From: Intrasporangium_A sp039812505
GTDB lineage: Bacteria > Actinomycetota > Actinomycetes > Actinomycetales > Dermatophilaceae
NCBI RefSeq assembly: GCF_039812505.1
Contig: NZ_JBDIAQ010000003.1
Coordinates: forward strand, 1 to 64,000
DNA: 64,000 bases
Reading direction: 5' to 3'
How positions within the stretch are numbered: the first letter of the stretch is position 1; each line of letters begins with the position of its first letter. The notes under the pieces are model-generated. The model did not search any database. It was not told the origin of the DNA and saw only the letters and a list, made by a program, of their open reading frames with translations. Below are positions 9,821-18,426 of this stretch, in pieces. The translations under genes and the position numbers were made by a program.

Positions 9821-12601
9821 TCAGTCGACGCGGTCGGCTGCCACGACGCCCCGCAGCACCGAGGCGGCCGCCAGCCGCGCGGTCTCCTGCAGGACCGGGT
9901 CGCCCGCGTCGGTGAGCTGGCCCAGCAGGTCGATGACCTGCTTGCACCGCCGCACGAAGTCGCCGGCCGCCAGGTCGCTGCCGCGCAGCACCTCCTCGAG
10001 GCTGCGCCCGACGGCCCAGCGATGCACCGCCCAGGCGATACCCGCGTCCGGTGCCGCGGTGCGGGGCAGGCCGCGCTCGGCCTCGGCCGCGTCGATGCCC
10101 GCCCAGATGTCGGACATCCACTCGGCCGCCTCCCGGACGTCCTCGGTCGGCCACCGCGGGTTCAGACCCACCTGCTCGCGGCGGGGTTCGTGGACCAGCA
10201 CCGACACCGCGGCGGCGAGCCCGGCCGGGTCGAGGCGCGCCCAGACCTCCCGGCGTAGGCACTCGGCGGCGAGCAGGTCGCGTTCCGTGTACAGGTGGCG
10301 CAGCGCTTCGCCGGGCCCGGTCACGTGCTGCCCGTCCGGCTCGAGGTAGCCCATCAGGACCAGCAGGTCGCAGGTCCGGTCGAACGCCCCGGCCACCGTG
10401 CTGGTGCGGCCCGCGATCCGGCGCTGCAGCCCGTCCGTCTCGCGCTGCAGCCGCCCCCACCGCTCGGCCCAGCGCGCATGGGTCTCCCGGTCGGGACAGC
10501 GGTGGCACGGGTGCTGGCGCAGCCTGCGCCGCAGCTCGTCGACCCGGTGGTCGGCGGCCGGCTCGGACGCGGGCCGGCCCGCGCGGGGCGGCGGGTCGTG
10601 CGGCAGCGCGGCGCGCAGCGTCGCCGCGAGGTCGCGCCGGGCCTTCGGGTTCCTGGGGTTGAAGTGGCCGGGGACCCGGATGGCGCCCACCGGCTCGATC
10701 GACTCCGGGACGTCGTGCAGCGAGAGCCGGCGCAGGTGGTGGTCCTCGGTGACGACCGCCGGCGAGGCGGTCGCGCCCTTGCCGGCCCGCGCCGTGAGCA
10801 CGACGACCGCGAGCCCCCGGTGGCGGCCGGCGGGGATGCGGACGACGTCGCCGACCCGCAGCGACTCCAGAGAGGCCGCGGCCGCCGCCTGGCGGGAGGC
10901 CGAGCGGGCCCGGGCACCCTCCTTCTCCAGCCGGCGCAGCTCGGCCCGCAGGGCGGCATACTCGGCGAAGTCACCACGGTCGCACCGCATCGACTCCGCG
11001 TAGCCGGCCAGGGCCGCCTCGTTGCGCCGCACCGTCCGGACGAGGCCGACGACGGCCCGGTCGGCCTGGAACTGGGCGAAGGAGCTCTCCAGGATCGACC
11101 GGGCCCGGTCGCGGCCGACTTGGTGCACGAGGTTGACGGCCATGTTGTACGTCGGCCGGAAGCTCGACCGGAGCGGGAAGGTGCGGGCCCGGGCCAGCCC
11201 CGCGACGGCCTCCGGGTCCAGCCCCCGGTGCCACAGCACCACCGTGTGACCCTCGATGTCGATGCCGCGGCGTCCCGCCCGGCCGGTCAGCTGGGTGTAC
11301 TCGCCCGGGGTCACCTCGACGTGGCTCTCGCCGTTGAACTTCACCAGACGCTCGATCACGACGGTGCGGGCCGGCATGTTGATCCCGAGGGCCAGGGTCT
11401 CGGTGGCGAAGACGGCACGGACCCGGCCCGCGGCGAAGAGCTCCTCGACGATCTCGCGGAAGGTCGGCAGCATCCCGGCGTGGTGCGACGCGTACCCCCG
11501 CGACACCCCCGCCACGAAGTCCCAGTAGCCGAGGACCCCGAGGTCCTCGTCGGCCAGTCCCTGGACGCGCTCCTCGACGAGCCGGCGGTTGCGCTCCCCC
11601 TCGGCGTCGGGCACCAGGCGCACGCCATGGGCCAGCAGCTGCGCCACGGCGGCGTCACAGCCGGCGCGGCTGAAGATGAAGGTGATGGCCGGCAGCAGCC
11701 CGTCCCGTTCCAGCCGGGCGATGACCTCGGCGCGGGTCGCGCCCCCACCGGGCCGGCCGCCCCGGACGAACCCGCGACCGCCGGGCCCCCCGCCCGGGCC
11801 GCCGGGCCGACCCGGCCGACCCCGCTCGTCGCGGCCCCGGCCCCGTTCGTCGCGCCCCCGGACGCGGCCCGGCGGTCCCCACGCCTCCCGCGCCTCGATG
11901 CTCCGGATGCTCTCCAGCAGGTCGGGGTTGACCCTGATGGGCCCACCCGCACCGGTCGGCTCCTCGGCGAAGAGGTCGAACAGGGTCCGGCCGACCATCA
12001 GGTGCTGCCAGAGCGGGACCGGGCGGTGCTCCGAGACGACGACCCGGGTCGCGCCGCGCACCTCGGCGAGCCAGGCGCCGAACTCCTCGGCGTTCGAGAC
12101 GGTGGCCGACAGGGACACCACCCGCACGTCCGGGGGCAGATGGATGATGACCTCCTCCCACACCGCCCCCCGGAACCGGTCCGCGAGGTAGTGCACCTCG
12201 TCCATGACCACCCAGCCCAGACCCGAGAGGGTGCTCGAGCCGGCGTACATCATGTTGCGCAGCACCTCGGTGGTCATGACGACGACCGGGGCGGCGCCGT
12301 TGACCGACGCGTCCCCCGTGAGCAGGCCGACCCGGTCCGGGCCGTAGCGGCGCGCCAGGTCGGCGTACTTCTGGTTCGAGAGCGCCTTGATCGGGGTCGT
12401 GTAGAACGCCTTGCGACCCTGCTGCAGGGCCAGGTCGACGGCGAACTCGCCGACCACCGTCTTGCCCGCCCCGGTGGGTGCGGCGACGAGCACGTCGACT
12501 CCGTCCTCGACGGCGCGGCACGCCTCGACCTGGAAGTCGTCGAGCCGGAAGTCGAGCCGGGCGGCGAAGCCGGCGAGCCGGGGCCGGTCCGGGGGGGTCA
12601 T
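9821..12601 (-). CDS. helY: DEAD/DEAH-box helicase HelY (Ski2/Mtr4-like)
   Basis: A 926-residue superfamily-2 helicase, close to the roughly 900 residues of mycobacterial HelY, presumed to unwind RNA. Walker A is APTGAGKT (about residue 37), the DExH box is MDEVHYLADRF (about 134) and motif VI is QLTGRAGRRGID (about 440). The C-terminal third is the Mtr4/Ski2-type DSHCT region (PTEDVREAAEWM near its end). An Arg/Gly-rich insert of about 48 residues (about 240-287, GRDERGRGRDERGR) interrupts the helicase core. The ATG overlaps the stop of the lipid kinase (ATGA), so the two are translationally coupled. Confidence 0.95.
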   Translation of the reverse strand: MTPPDRPRLAGFAARLDFRLDDFQVEACRAVEDGVDVLVAAPTGAGKTVVGEFAVDLALQQGRKAFYTTPIKALSNQKYADLARRYGPDRVGLLTGDASVNGAAPVVVMTTEVLRNMMYAGSSTLSGLGWVVMDEVHYLADRFRGAVWEEVIIHLPPDVRVVSLSATVSNAEEFGAWLAEVRGATRVVVSEHRPVPLWQHLMVGRTLFDLFAEEPTGAGGPIRVNPDLLESIRSIEAREAWGPPGRVRGRDERGRGRDERGRPGRPGGPGGGPGGRGFVRGGRPGGGATRAEVIARLERDGLLPAITFIFSRAGCDAAVAQLLAHGVRLVPDAEGERNRRLVEERVQGLADEDLGVLGYWDFVAGVSRGYASHHAGMLPTFREIVEELFAAGRVRAVFATETLALGINMPARTVVIERLVKFNGESHVEVTPGEYTQLTGRAGRRGIDIEGHTVVLWHRGLDPEAVAGLARARTFPLRSSFRPTYNMAVNLVHQVGRDRARSILESSFAQFQADRAVVGLVRTVRRNEAALAGYAESMRCDRGDFAEYAALRAELRRLEKEGARARSASRQAAAAASLESLRVGDVVRIPAGRHRGLAVVVLTARAGKGATASPAVVTEDHHLRRLSLHDVPESIEPVGAIRVPGHFNPRNPKARRDLAATLRAALPHDPPPRAGRPASEPAADHRVDELRRRLRQHPCHRCPDRETHARWAERWGRLQRETDGLQRRIAGRTSTVAGAFDRTCDLLVLMGYLEPDGQHVTGPGEALRHLYTERDLLAAECLRREVWARLDPAGLAAAVSVLVHEPRREQVGLNPRWPTEDVREAAEWMSDIWAGIDAAEAERGLPRTAAPDAGIAWAVHRWAVGRSLEEVLRGSDLAAGDFVRRCKQVIDLLGQLTDAGDPVLQETARLAAASVLRGVVAADRVD

Positions 12602-13551
12602 CGTGGTCCCGGCGACGGCGGCCGCGGCGCCACGACGCGCAGGGCCCCGGGCACGACCTCGACCTCCACCGGCAGCGGCGCGAACGGCTCGCCGTCGGCC
12701 TGCGCGCGGACGCCGACCGCCTCCAGCCGGACCCGCACGGCTCGCCTGATCTCGACGTACGGGTGGCTGACGTGCCGTCCCGAGTAGACGGTGGGGAACA
12801 CCCGGAGGAACCTCGGGACCGAGACCTCGTGCAGGATGAGCACGTCGAAGCGCCCGTCCGTCGGGTCGGCGTCGGGACAGATGCGCATCCCACCGCCGAA
12901 GGAGGCCGTGTTCGCGACCGCGACGAGCATCGCGCGGGTCTCGATGCGCTCCCCGTCGCACTCGACGACATAGGGGATGGGGCGGAAGACCGGCAGCTCG
13001 CGCAGGATCGCCAGCCCGTAGCGCAGCTGCCCGCGGGGCCAGCGCATCGCCTCGGCCCGGGCCGCCACGACGGCGTCGAACCCGGCCCCGAGCACCCCGC
13101 CGAACCAGCGCCGGTCTCCCGGGGTGCAGACCCGTCCGGCATCGACCCGCCGGGTGTGCCCCGCCCGGATCAGCGATACCACGGCCTCGGGATCGCGCAG
13201 CGGAAGCCCGAGGTTGCGGGCGAAGTCGTTGCCCGTACCGGTCGGCACGAGAGCCAGGTGCACGGTTCGTCCCGCGGTCAGGTTCACGCCGAGATGGGCC
13301 GTGCCGTCGCCACCGACGACGCACAGGGTGTCGGCCCCCGCCTCGATGGCCGCCTCGGCCCGGGTCCGGGCGGCCGCCACCGAGTCGCCGCTCGCGTCCG
13401 TCACCCGCGCGCCGGCCCGACGGAGCAGCTCGATCGTGTGTCGGCCGGCCGACCGGCCGGCGCCCTTGCCCGCAGCCGGGTTGACCACGACGGCGACGTG
13501 CCGGGCCGCCGCCCCGGCGCCGCCGGGCGGCGCGGAAAGGTGCTCGGACAC
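12598..13551 (-). CDS. Diacylglycerol-kinase-family lipid kinase
   Basis: A 317-residue member of the DAGK/sphingosine-kinase catalytic family, which phosphorylates lipid alcohols at the membrane. The nucleotide loop VVGGDGTAHLG (about residue 80), PTGTGNDFARNLG (about 105) and the C-terminal substrate lobe (FGGGMRICPDADPTDG) are all present. The GTG start sits six bases after TAGCGT, so the message may begin at the start codon even though tatC lies only nine bases upstream. It overlaps helY by four bases. The actual lipid substrate is unknown. Confidence 0.9.
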   Translation of the reverse strand: MSEHLSAPPGGAGAAARHVAVVVNPAAGKGAGRSAGRHTIELLRRAGARVTDASGDSVAAARTRAEAAIEAGADTLCVVGGDGTAHLGVNLTAGRTVHLALVPTGTGNDFARNLGLPLRDPEAVVSLIRAGHTRRVDAGRVCTPGDRRWFGGVLGAGFDAVVAARAEAMRWPRGQLRYGLAILRELPVFRPIPYVVECDGERIETRAMLVAVANTASFGGGMRICPDADPTDGRFDVLILHEVSVPRFLRVFPTVYSGRHVSHPYVEIRRAVRVRLEAVGVRAQADGEPFAPLPVEVEVVPGALRVVAPRPPSPGPR

Positions 13552-13557
13552 AGCCGA

Positions 13558-13563
13558 ACGCTA
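13558..13563 (-). promoter_or_regulatory. Leaderless -10 box of the lipid kinase
   Basis: TAGCGT on the minus strand, six bases from the GTG. Its TAG is also the stop codon of tatC. Confidence 0.4.
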
Positions 13564-14364
13564 CAGGGCCGACGCCTGGTCGTCGGGGACGTCGAGCCAG
13601 TCCGGCTTGTTCCGCTCGCGCCGCCGGTCGAAGAAGAACGCCAGCCCGACCGAGGCGAAGAAGAGGACCACCATGGGCAGCGCCAGCACGATCATGGTGT
13701 ACGCGTCCGGGGTCGGGGTCATGACCGCGGCGAAGACGAAGATCACCATGACGGCGGGTCGCCACGCCTTCAGCAGGGTGCGCGCCGGCAGGACGCCGGC
13801 CAGGTTGAGTGCCACGAGGAACACCGGCAGCAGGAAGGCGCACCCGAAGGCGAGGATGAACTTCAGCACGAAGTTGAGGTAGGCCGTGCCCTCCTGCAGG
13901 TTGTAGACCCCGGTCGGGGTGAAGTCGAGCAGCACGCCGACGGCCTTGGGCACCATGACGAACGCGGCGTAGCACCCGGCGAGGAACAGCGGCACGGCGG
14001 CGGCCGCGAACAGCCGGGTGACGCGCTTCTCCTTCTTCGTCAGCCCCGGGACGATGAAGCCCCAGATCTGCGACAGCCACACCGGCGAGGTGAGGATGAC
14101 GCCGACGAAGAGCGAGACGGTGATCTTCGTCGCGAACGGGTCGGTCATCCCGCCGAAGTTGATGTTGACCAGACCCGCGTCACCGCGCTCGGCGGCGACG
14201 TCCTTGAGCGGTTTGAGCAGCCGGCCGATGATCGCGTCGTAGTAGATCCAGCCGACGACCGCCCCGGCGAGGACCGCCCCGCCCGAGATCATGACGCGGT
14301 TGCGCAGCTCCCGCAGGTGGTCGGCCAGCGACATCCGCCCTTCGGGGTTGCGTTTGCGCAGCAC
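13561..14364 (-). CDS. tatC: Sec-independent translocase subunit TatC
   Basis: A 267-residue polytopic membrane protein of the twin-arginine pathway that binds the RR signal peptide of folded exported proteins. The cytoplasmic N-terminus has the conserved MSLADHLRELRNRV segment. Six hydrophobic helices follow, with FVxKITVSLF-like and PVWLSQIWGFIVPGL motifs between them and the conserved KERR-like loop (TKKEKRVTR). The cytoplasmic tail is charged. It is 52 bases downstream of tatA, with which it forms the minimal Tat translocase; tatB is not present here. Confidence 0.95.
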   Translation of the reverse strand: MLRKRNPEGRMSLADHLRELRNRVMISGGAVLAGAVVGWIYYDAIIGRLLKPLKDVAAERGDAGLVNINFGGMTDPFATKITVSLFVGVILTSPVWLSQIWGFIVPGLTKKEKRVTRLFAAAAVPLFLAGCYAAFVMVPKAVGVLLDFTPTGVYNLQEGTAYLNFVLKFILAFGCAFLLPVFLVALNLAGVLPARTLLKAWRPAVMVIFVFAAVMTPTPDAYTMIVLALPMVVLFFASVGLAFFFDRRRERNKPDWLDVPDDQASAL

Positions 14365-14416
14365 GGACGGCCTTCAGCTCACGACTCGGCAGGACTTCGT
14401 CGGTATGCCGCCCGGC

Positions 14417-14713
14417 TCACACCGTGGTGTCGCCGCGGAGCCGCTCGGCCTCCGCGCGCGCCTCGGCAGCCTTGCGCTCGGCCTCGTCCGCCCGGGCCTC
14501 GGCGGCGCGCCGCTCCTCGTCCTTGGTGACGACGTCGCCCTTGATGGTGGCCTGCGAGGCGGCGCCGTCCTTCTTCATCTCGTCGACCTCGGACTTGAAG
14601 ACCCGGGCCGAACGGCCGACGCTGCGCGCCATGTCGGGCAGCTTCTTCCACCCGAACAGGGCGATGATGATGATCGCGATGATGATGAGCTCTGGGGCTC
14701 CCAGGCCGGCCAT
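14417..14713 (-). CDS. tatA: Sec-independent translocase subunit TatA
   Basis: A 98-residue single-span protein that forms the Tat pore. The N-terminal transmembrane helix (ELIIIAIIIIALFGWKKLP) is followed by the FGWKKLPDMARSVG hinge and amphipathic helix, then a long charged coil rich in Glu, Ala and Arg. The FG hinge and LP motif are diagnostic. A GAGGAG Shine-Dalgarno sequence precedes the ATG. A hairpin and a possible promoter lie in the 96-base gap from pafC, so tatAC may be transcribed separately from pafBC. Confidence 0.95.
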   Translation of the reverse strand: MAGLGAPELIIIAIIIIALFGWKKLPDMARSVGRSARVFKSEVDEMKKDGAASQATIKGDVVTKDEERRAAEARADEAERKAAEARAEAERLRGDTTV

Positions 14714-14736
14714 GGTCGTCTCCTCAGACGTCTGGG

Positions 14737-14753
14737 CCCGGCCGAGGGCCGGG
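14737..14753. terminator. Hairpin between pafC and tatA
   Basis: A seven-base stem (CCCGGCC/GGCCGGG) with a three-base loop. It could act as a weak terminator after pafC or as structure in the tatA leader. Confidence 0.35.
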
Positions 14754-14775
14754 GCGATGCGGTGCTGCGTCTGCC

Positions 14776-14781
14776 AGTGTA
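14776..14781 (-). promoter_or_regulatory. Candidate -10 box for tatAC
   Basis: TACACT on the minus strand, about 63 bases upstream of tatA and upstream of the hairpin. No clear -35 box is seen. Confidence 0.25.
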
Positions 14782-14809
14782 CGTTGCCGGGCCGGGCCCG
14801 GTGCCGGCC

Positions 14810-15826
14810 TCAGCCCGCGCCCGGCCCGTCGCCCACGCCCGGCCCGTCGCCCGTGGTTGCACCCGTCCGGTAGGCCCGCAGCGCGTCGCGCGCCTCCTCG
14901 GCGATCCGGGCGGCCAGCTCGACCGGACGCACGACGCGCGCGGCACCGCCCAGCTGCAGCACCAGACGGCGGACGAGGGCGACGTCGGCGACCCGCAGCG
15001 TCACGAGCGCCGAGCCGTCGGCCCGGTGCTGCACCGACTCGGTCGGGTAGTAGTCGCCGATCCAGGCCGCCTCCGGGCTCGCCTCGATGACGACGACGAT
15101 GTCGTCGTCGCCGGGCACGAAGACCTCGTCGCCGGGGTCGCGCGGTCGCGCCCCCTCCGGTGGCGTGCCGTCGACGGGCAGCACGGTGGCCGCCTCGACC
15201 CGGTCGAGCCGGAACATCCGCACCCCCTGCGCCCGGTGGCACCATCCCTCGAGGTACCAGTGCCCGTCCAGGTTGAGCACGCGCATCGGGTCGACGTCAC
15301 GCTCGGTGGCCTCGTCGCGGGAGGGCACCCAGTAGGTCAGGTGCAGCCGCCGGTGGCCTCCGAGCGCGGTGCGGACCGGCCCCATCGCCGGGTGCCGGCT
15401 TCCGTCGTCGATCTCGAGGTCGAGGGCCGGTCCGTCCAGCGCCGCGCTCGCCGCGCGCAGCTTGGCCAACGTCCGTTCGACCACGTCGGGCCGCACGAGC
15501 GAGGCGACGAGCGCGTGCAGGCCCGCCGTCAGGGTGACCGCCTCGTCGCGTGTCAGCCGCATCGGCGCGGCGATGTCGTCGGCGTTGGACAGGTAGATGT
15601 GTCCGTCCTCCCACTGCGCGTCGATGAGCTCCGCGTGCGTGCCGCCGGGGGTGCCGCAGACGAACAGCAGGCTGAGGTCCTGCTCGACCTGCTGCGTGGT
15701 GACCCCGAACTCGGCCGCCGCCTGCGCGACCGGCACCCCGGGGTGCTGCAGCAGCCACGGCACCATCGTCAGCAGCCGCTGCAACCGCTGGGTCGCGGTC
15801 TCCGGCGGGCGGCCCCGCGGCGTCAT
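14810..15826 (-). CDS. pafC: WYL-domain transcriptional regulator PafC
   Basis: A 338-residue partner of PafB. The PafBC heterodimer is the transcriptional activator of the RecA/LexA-independent DNA-damage response in mycobacteria. An N-terminal winged helix (TATQRLQRLLTMVPWLLQ) is followed by the WYL domain (RVLNLDGHWYLEGWCHRAQG, about residues 165-215) and the WCX C-terminal domain. The start at ATG 15826 overlaps the pafB stop by four bases, so production is coupled. An in-frame extension upstream exists but lies inside pafB and reads as a shadow. Confidence 0.92.
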   Translation of the reverse strand: MTPRGRPPETATQRLQRLLTMVPWLLQHPGVPVAQAAAEFGVTTQQVEQDLSLLFVCGTPGGTHAELIDAQWEDGHIYLSNADDIAAPMRLTRDEAVTLTAGLHALVASLVRPDVVERTLAKLRAASAALDGPALDLEIDDGSRHPAMGPVRTALGGHRRLHLTYWVPSRDEATERDVDPMRVLNLDGHWYLEGWCHRAQGVRMFRLDRVEAATVLPVDGTPPEGARPRDPGDEVFVPGDDDIVVVIEASPEAAWIGDYYPTESVQHRADGSALVTLRVADVALVRRLVLQLGGAARVVRPVELAARIAEEARDALRAYRTGATTGDGPGVGDGPGAG

Positions 15827-16809
15827 CGCGCCGCCCACTCGTGGGCGTGGGCCGCGCCGGCGAGTGCGGCCCGGACCAGCTCGACCAGCTCGTCGGGCGC
15901 GAGGGCCACCGCCGCCGCGCCGAGCGCGGCCACCTCGTGCTCGGTCCGCCCGCGCACCCACGCCACCTCCAGCTCGACCCAGTCCGGCCCGGCCGGCGCC
16001 TCGCGCAACGCCTGCCGTCGCAGGCTGTGGCCCGTGCCCCGGCGCACGCGGACGAGGGCCGTGCCCGGCTCGTCGTCGGGCTCGGACGTCCGCAGGTCCA
16101 GCGCGATGCCGGCGTCGTGCGGCACCTCGTAGCAGCCCGGCCGACCCTGCCGGCGCACCGGGCCCACCACCCGGCCCAGGCGGAAGGCCCGCTGCTCGCC
16201 CCGGTCGAGGTCGTGCGCGGCCAGGTACCACCGGCCGTGCCAGCTCTTCAGGGTCCACGGCTGAACATGGCGGGTCGAGACGGTGCCGTCGGCCCGCCGG
16301 TAGTCGAAGACGATCGGCTGCCGGGCCAGGACCGCGGCGTGGACGGCGGGAAAGGCCGGCTCCCTCGTGCGGATCCGGGGCTCCACCCCCGCGGGCACCG
16401 ACTCGTCGACCTCCACGCCGGCCAGCCGCAGCTTGCGCAGTGCCGCCGCCGCCGACCCGCTGATGCTGGCTCCCGACCAGGCCCGGGCGGCGAGGGCGAG
16501 GGCGACCAGCTCGTCCGGCGCGAAGGAGATCGCCGGCAAGGTCGTCTCCGATGAGTCGATCCGGTAGCCGACCTCGTCGTCGAAGAATGGGTCCAGCACG
16601 GTGGCCCGGACCTGGATGCCGAGCTCGCGCAGGTCGTCCTTGTCGCGCTCGAACATCCGGTCGAACGCCTCGACGGACGAGGCGGTGCGGTAGTCGTCGA
16701 TCGACTGGCGCAGGCGCTGCTTCGAGACGGGCCGGCGCGCCGACTTCAGCGCGAGGATGAGGTTGAGCAGCCGCTCCGTCTTCTCGGCGGAGGGCGAGGC
16801 AGGGCTCAT
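15823..16809 (-). CDS. pafB: WYL-domain transcriptional regulator PafB
   Basis: A 328-residue WYL regulator. The N-terminal HTH (KTERLLNLILALKSARRPVS, SVEAFDRMFERDKDDLRELG) is the characteristic PafB start. The WYL core is PWTLKSWHGRWYLAAHDLDR (about residue 180), which is thought to sense single-stranded DNA, and a WCX domain follows. It is translationally coupled to pafC. A TANNNT box six bases before the ATG and the absence of a Shine-Dalgarno sequence indicate a leaderless message, divergent from the DUF3866 gene only 33 bases away. Confidence 0.93.
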   Translation of the reverse strand: MSPASPSAEKTERLLNLILALKSARRPVSKQRLRQSIDDYRTASSVEAFDRMFERDKDDLRELGIQVRATVLDPFFDDEVGYRIDSSETTLPAISFAPDELVALALAARAWSGASISGSAAAALRKLRLAGVEVDESVPAGVEPRIRTREPAFPAVHAAVLARQPIVFDYRRADGTVSTRHVQPWTLKSWHGRWYLAAHDLDRGEQRAFRLGRVVGPVRRQGRPGCYEVPHDAGIALDLRTSEPDDEPGTALVRVRRGTGHSLRRQALREAPAGPDWVELEVAWVRGRTEHEVAALGAAAVALAPDELVELVRAALAGAAHAHEWAAR

Positions 16810-16815
16810 GGCGTC

Positions 16816-16821
16816 AACCTA
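16816..16821 (-). promoter_or_regulatory. Leaderless -10 box of pafBC
   Basis: TAGGTT on the minus strand, six bases before the pafB ATG, in a 33-base divergent gap. Confidence 0.5.
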
Positions 16822-16830
16822 TCCGGTCGG

Positions 16831-16836
16831 TACATT
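16831..16836 (+). promoter_or_regulatory. Leaderless -10 box of the DUF3866 gene
   Basis: TACATT, six bases before the ATG at 16843. The two divergent promoters overlap, so each likely uses the other gene for its -35 region. Confidence 0.5.
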
Positions 16837-16842
16837 CACGAC

Positions 16843-17949
16843 ATGATCCAGTGGCGGTCCGGTGTCGTCGTGCAGCAGCGCTCCGGCTGGGCGGGCGCGA
16901 GGGAGTATGCCGCTCGGCTCGACTCCGGCGAGACGGTCCGGGCGCTCGGGTACGTCGACGTGGTCGGCGAGCTCGCGCCCGGTACCCGGGTGCTGCTCAA
17001 CACGACCGCGCTCGAGCGCGGCCTGGGCACGGGTGGCCTGGCCATCGTGGTGGCCGCACCCGACGCCCTGCCCCGGCCGGTGCCCGAGGTGACCGCGGTG
17101 CCGGGCCATCTCGTCAAGGCGCGCTACACACCGAGCCAGACGATGGTGCTCGGCGTGGACGAGCAGGACAGCGCGCACCACGCGGTCCTGCGGGACGCCG
17201 ACGACCTGGCCGGTCTGCCGGTCGTCGTCGCCGACCTGCACTCGGCGCTGCCGGCGATCGTCGCCGGGGCGCGGGCCGTCGAACCGGCGGTCGTGGTCGC
17301 CTACGTCATGACGGACGGCGGCGCCCTGCCGCTCGACTTCTCCCGCACGGTCGCCGGGTTGCGGGACGCGGGCTGGCTGGCCGCGTCGATCACCGTCGGC
17401 CAGGCGCACGGCGGCGACCTCGAGGCGGTCACCGTGCACACCGGCCTGCTGGCTGCCCGGCACGTCGTCGGGGCGGACCTCGTGGTCGTCGCGCAGGGCC
17501 CCGGCAACCTCGGCACCGGCACCCGGTGGGGCTTCTCCGGCACGTCGGCCGGCGAGGCGGTCAACGCCGCCGGCGTCCTGCACGGGCGTCCGGTCTGCGC
17601 TCTGCGCGTCTCGCAGGCCGACCGGCGCGAGCGGCACCGCGGGCTCTCGCACCACAGCCGCACGGCATACGGGCGGGTTGCGCTGGTCGCCGCGGACGTG
17701 CCCGTGCCCGTGCTGCCCGGCGCCTTCGGGCAGCTGGTGCGAGCGCAGGCGCACGAGCTGTGCGCGGGTACCGCCGGGCGGCTGGCTGCGCACGACGTGT
17801 CCTGCGACGGCCTCGACGCGGCCCTGCGCGCGGTCCCGGTGCCGCTGTCGACGATGGGGCGGGCCTACCAGGACGACCGGGCCGGCTTCCTCGCCTCGGC
17901 GGTCGCCGGCCGGTTCGCCGCCGCCCTGCTGTCGGGGGCCGGACCGTGA
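16843..17949 (+). CDS. DUF3866 family protein
   Basis: A 368-residue soluble protein of an actinobacterial family of unknown function. It opens with GVVVQQRSGWAGAREY, has AYVMTDGGALPLDFSRTV in the middle and the Gly-rich VVVAQGPGNLGTGTRWGFSG motif (about residue 215), then HHSRTAYGRV. The Gly-rich stretch may bind a nucleotide or phosphate, but this is inference. No signal or membrane segment is seen. It lies inside the paf/tat cluster on the opposite strand, divergent from pafB. Confidence 0.85.
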   Translation: MIQWRSGVVVQQRSGWAGAREYAARLDSGETVRALGYVDVVGELAPGTRVLLNTTALERGLGTGGLAIVVAAPDALPRPVPEVTAVPGHLVKARYTPSQTMVLGVDEQDSAHHAVLRDADDLAGLPVVVADLHSALPAIVAGARAVEPAVVVAYVMTDGGALPLDFSRTVAGLRDAGWLAASITVGQAHGGDLEAVTVHTGLLAARHVVGADLVVVAQGPGNLGTGTRWGFSGTSAGEAVNAAGVLHGRPVCALRVSQADRRERHRGLSHHSRTAYGRVALVAADVPVPVLPGAFGQLVRAQAHELCAGTAGRLAAHDVSCDGLDAALRAVPVPLSTMGRAYQDDRAGFLASAVAGRFAAALLSGAGP

Positions 17950-17965
17950 CGGGAACGCCGCGCGG

Positions 17966-18352
17966 CTACCGCACGTCCTCGAGGTCGACCACGAAGATGA
18001 GGGTCTCCCCCGGTCCGATCGCCGCGCCGGCGCCCTTGTCGCCGTAGGCGAGCTCGGGTGGGACGGTCAGCCGGCGCCGGCCACCGATCTTCATCCCGGC
18101 GATGCCGCGGTCCCAGCCGGGGATCACCATGCCGACTCCGAGGCGGAACTCCAGCGGCCGGCCCCGCCCCCACGAGGAGTCGAACTCCTCGCCGGTCGAG
18201 CGCGCGACCCCGACGTAGTGGGCGCTGACGGTGTCGCCGGCCTTCGCCTCGGGACCGTCGCCCACGATGAGGTCCTCGACGACCAGCTCGGTCGGGGCCT
18301 CGCCCTCGGGGAAGTCGATCTCGGGCTTGGTGCGGTGCGGGTCGAGGGCCAT
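17966..18352 (-). CDS. FKBP-type peptidyl-prolyl isomerase
   Basis: A 128-residue single-domain cytoplasmic FKBP that catalyses cis-trans isomerisation of prolyl bonds. Fold markers are DTVSAHYVGVARSTGEEFDSSW, PLEFRLGVGMVIPGWDRGIAGMK and the C-terminal ETLIFVVDLEDV strand, with the usual aromatic pocket residues. It is 74 bases downstream of a two-domain FKBP lipoprotein, so the two probably act on cytoplasmic and surface proteins respectively. Confidence 0.93.
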   Translation of the reverse strand: MALDPHRTKPEIDFPEGEAPTELVVEDLIVGDGPEAKAGDTVSAHYVGVARSTGEEFDSSWGRGRPLEFRLGVGMVIPGWDRGIAGMKIGGRRRLTVPPELAYGDKGAGAAIGPGETLIFVVDLEDVR

Positions 18353-18371
18353 GCTGCTCTCCTGGCTGGGG

Positions 18372-18396
18372 GTCGTGCGTCGGGCGTCGTGCGTCG
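18372..18396. repeat. Tandem repeat between the two FKBP genes
   Basis: GTCGTGCGTCG occurs twice at a 14-base offset (18372 and 18386). It lies in the leader of the downstream FKBP gene. It looks like replication slippage and no function is assigned. Confidence 0.5.
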
Positions 18397-18426
18397 CTGG
18401 TCGGGTGGCGCCGGCCGAGCCGCCGG

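Noticed and set aside
9821..14080. One 1419-residue minus-strand protein
   Set aside because: Its upstream third runs opposite the true frames of the lipid kinase and tatC and is Arg/Gly-rich without domains. helY starts at 12601 and the other genes account for the rest.
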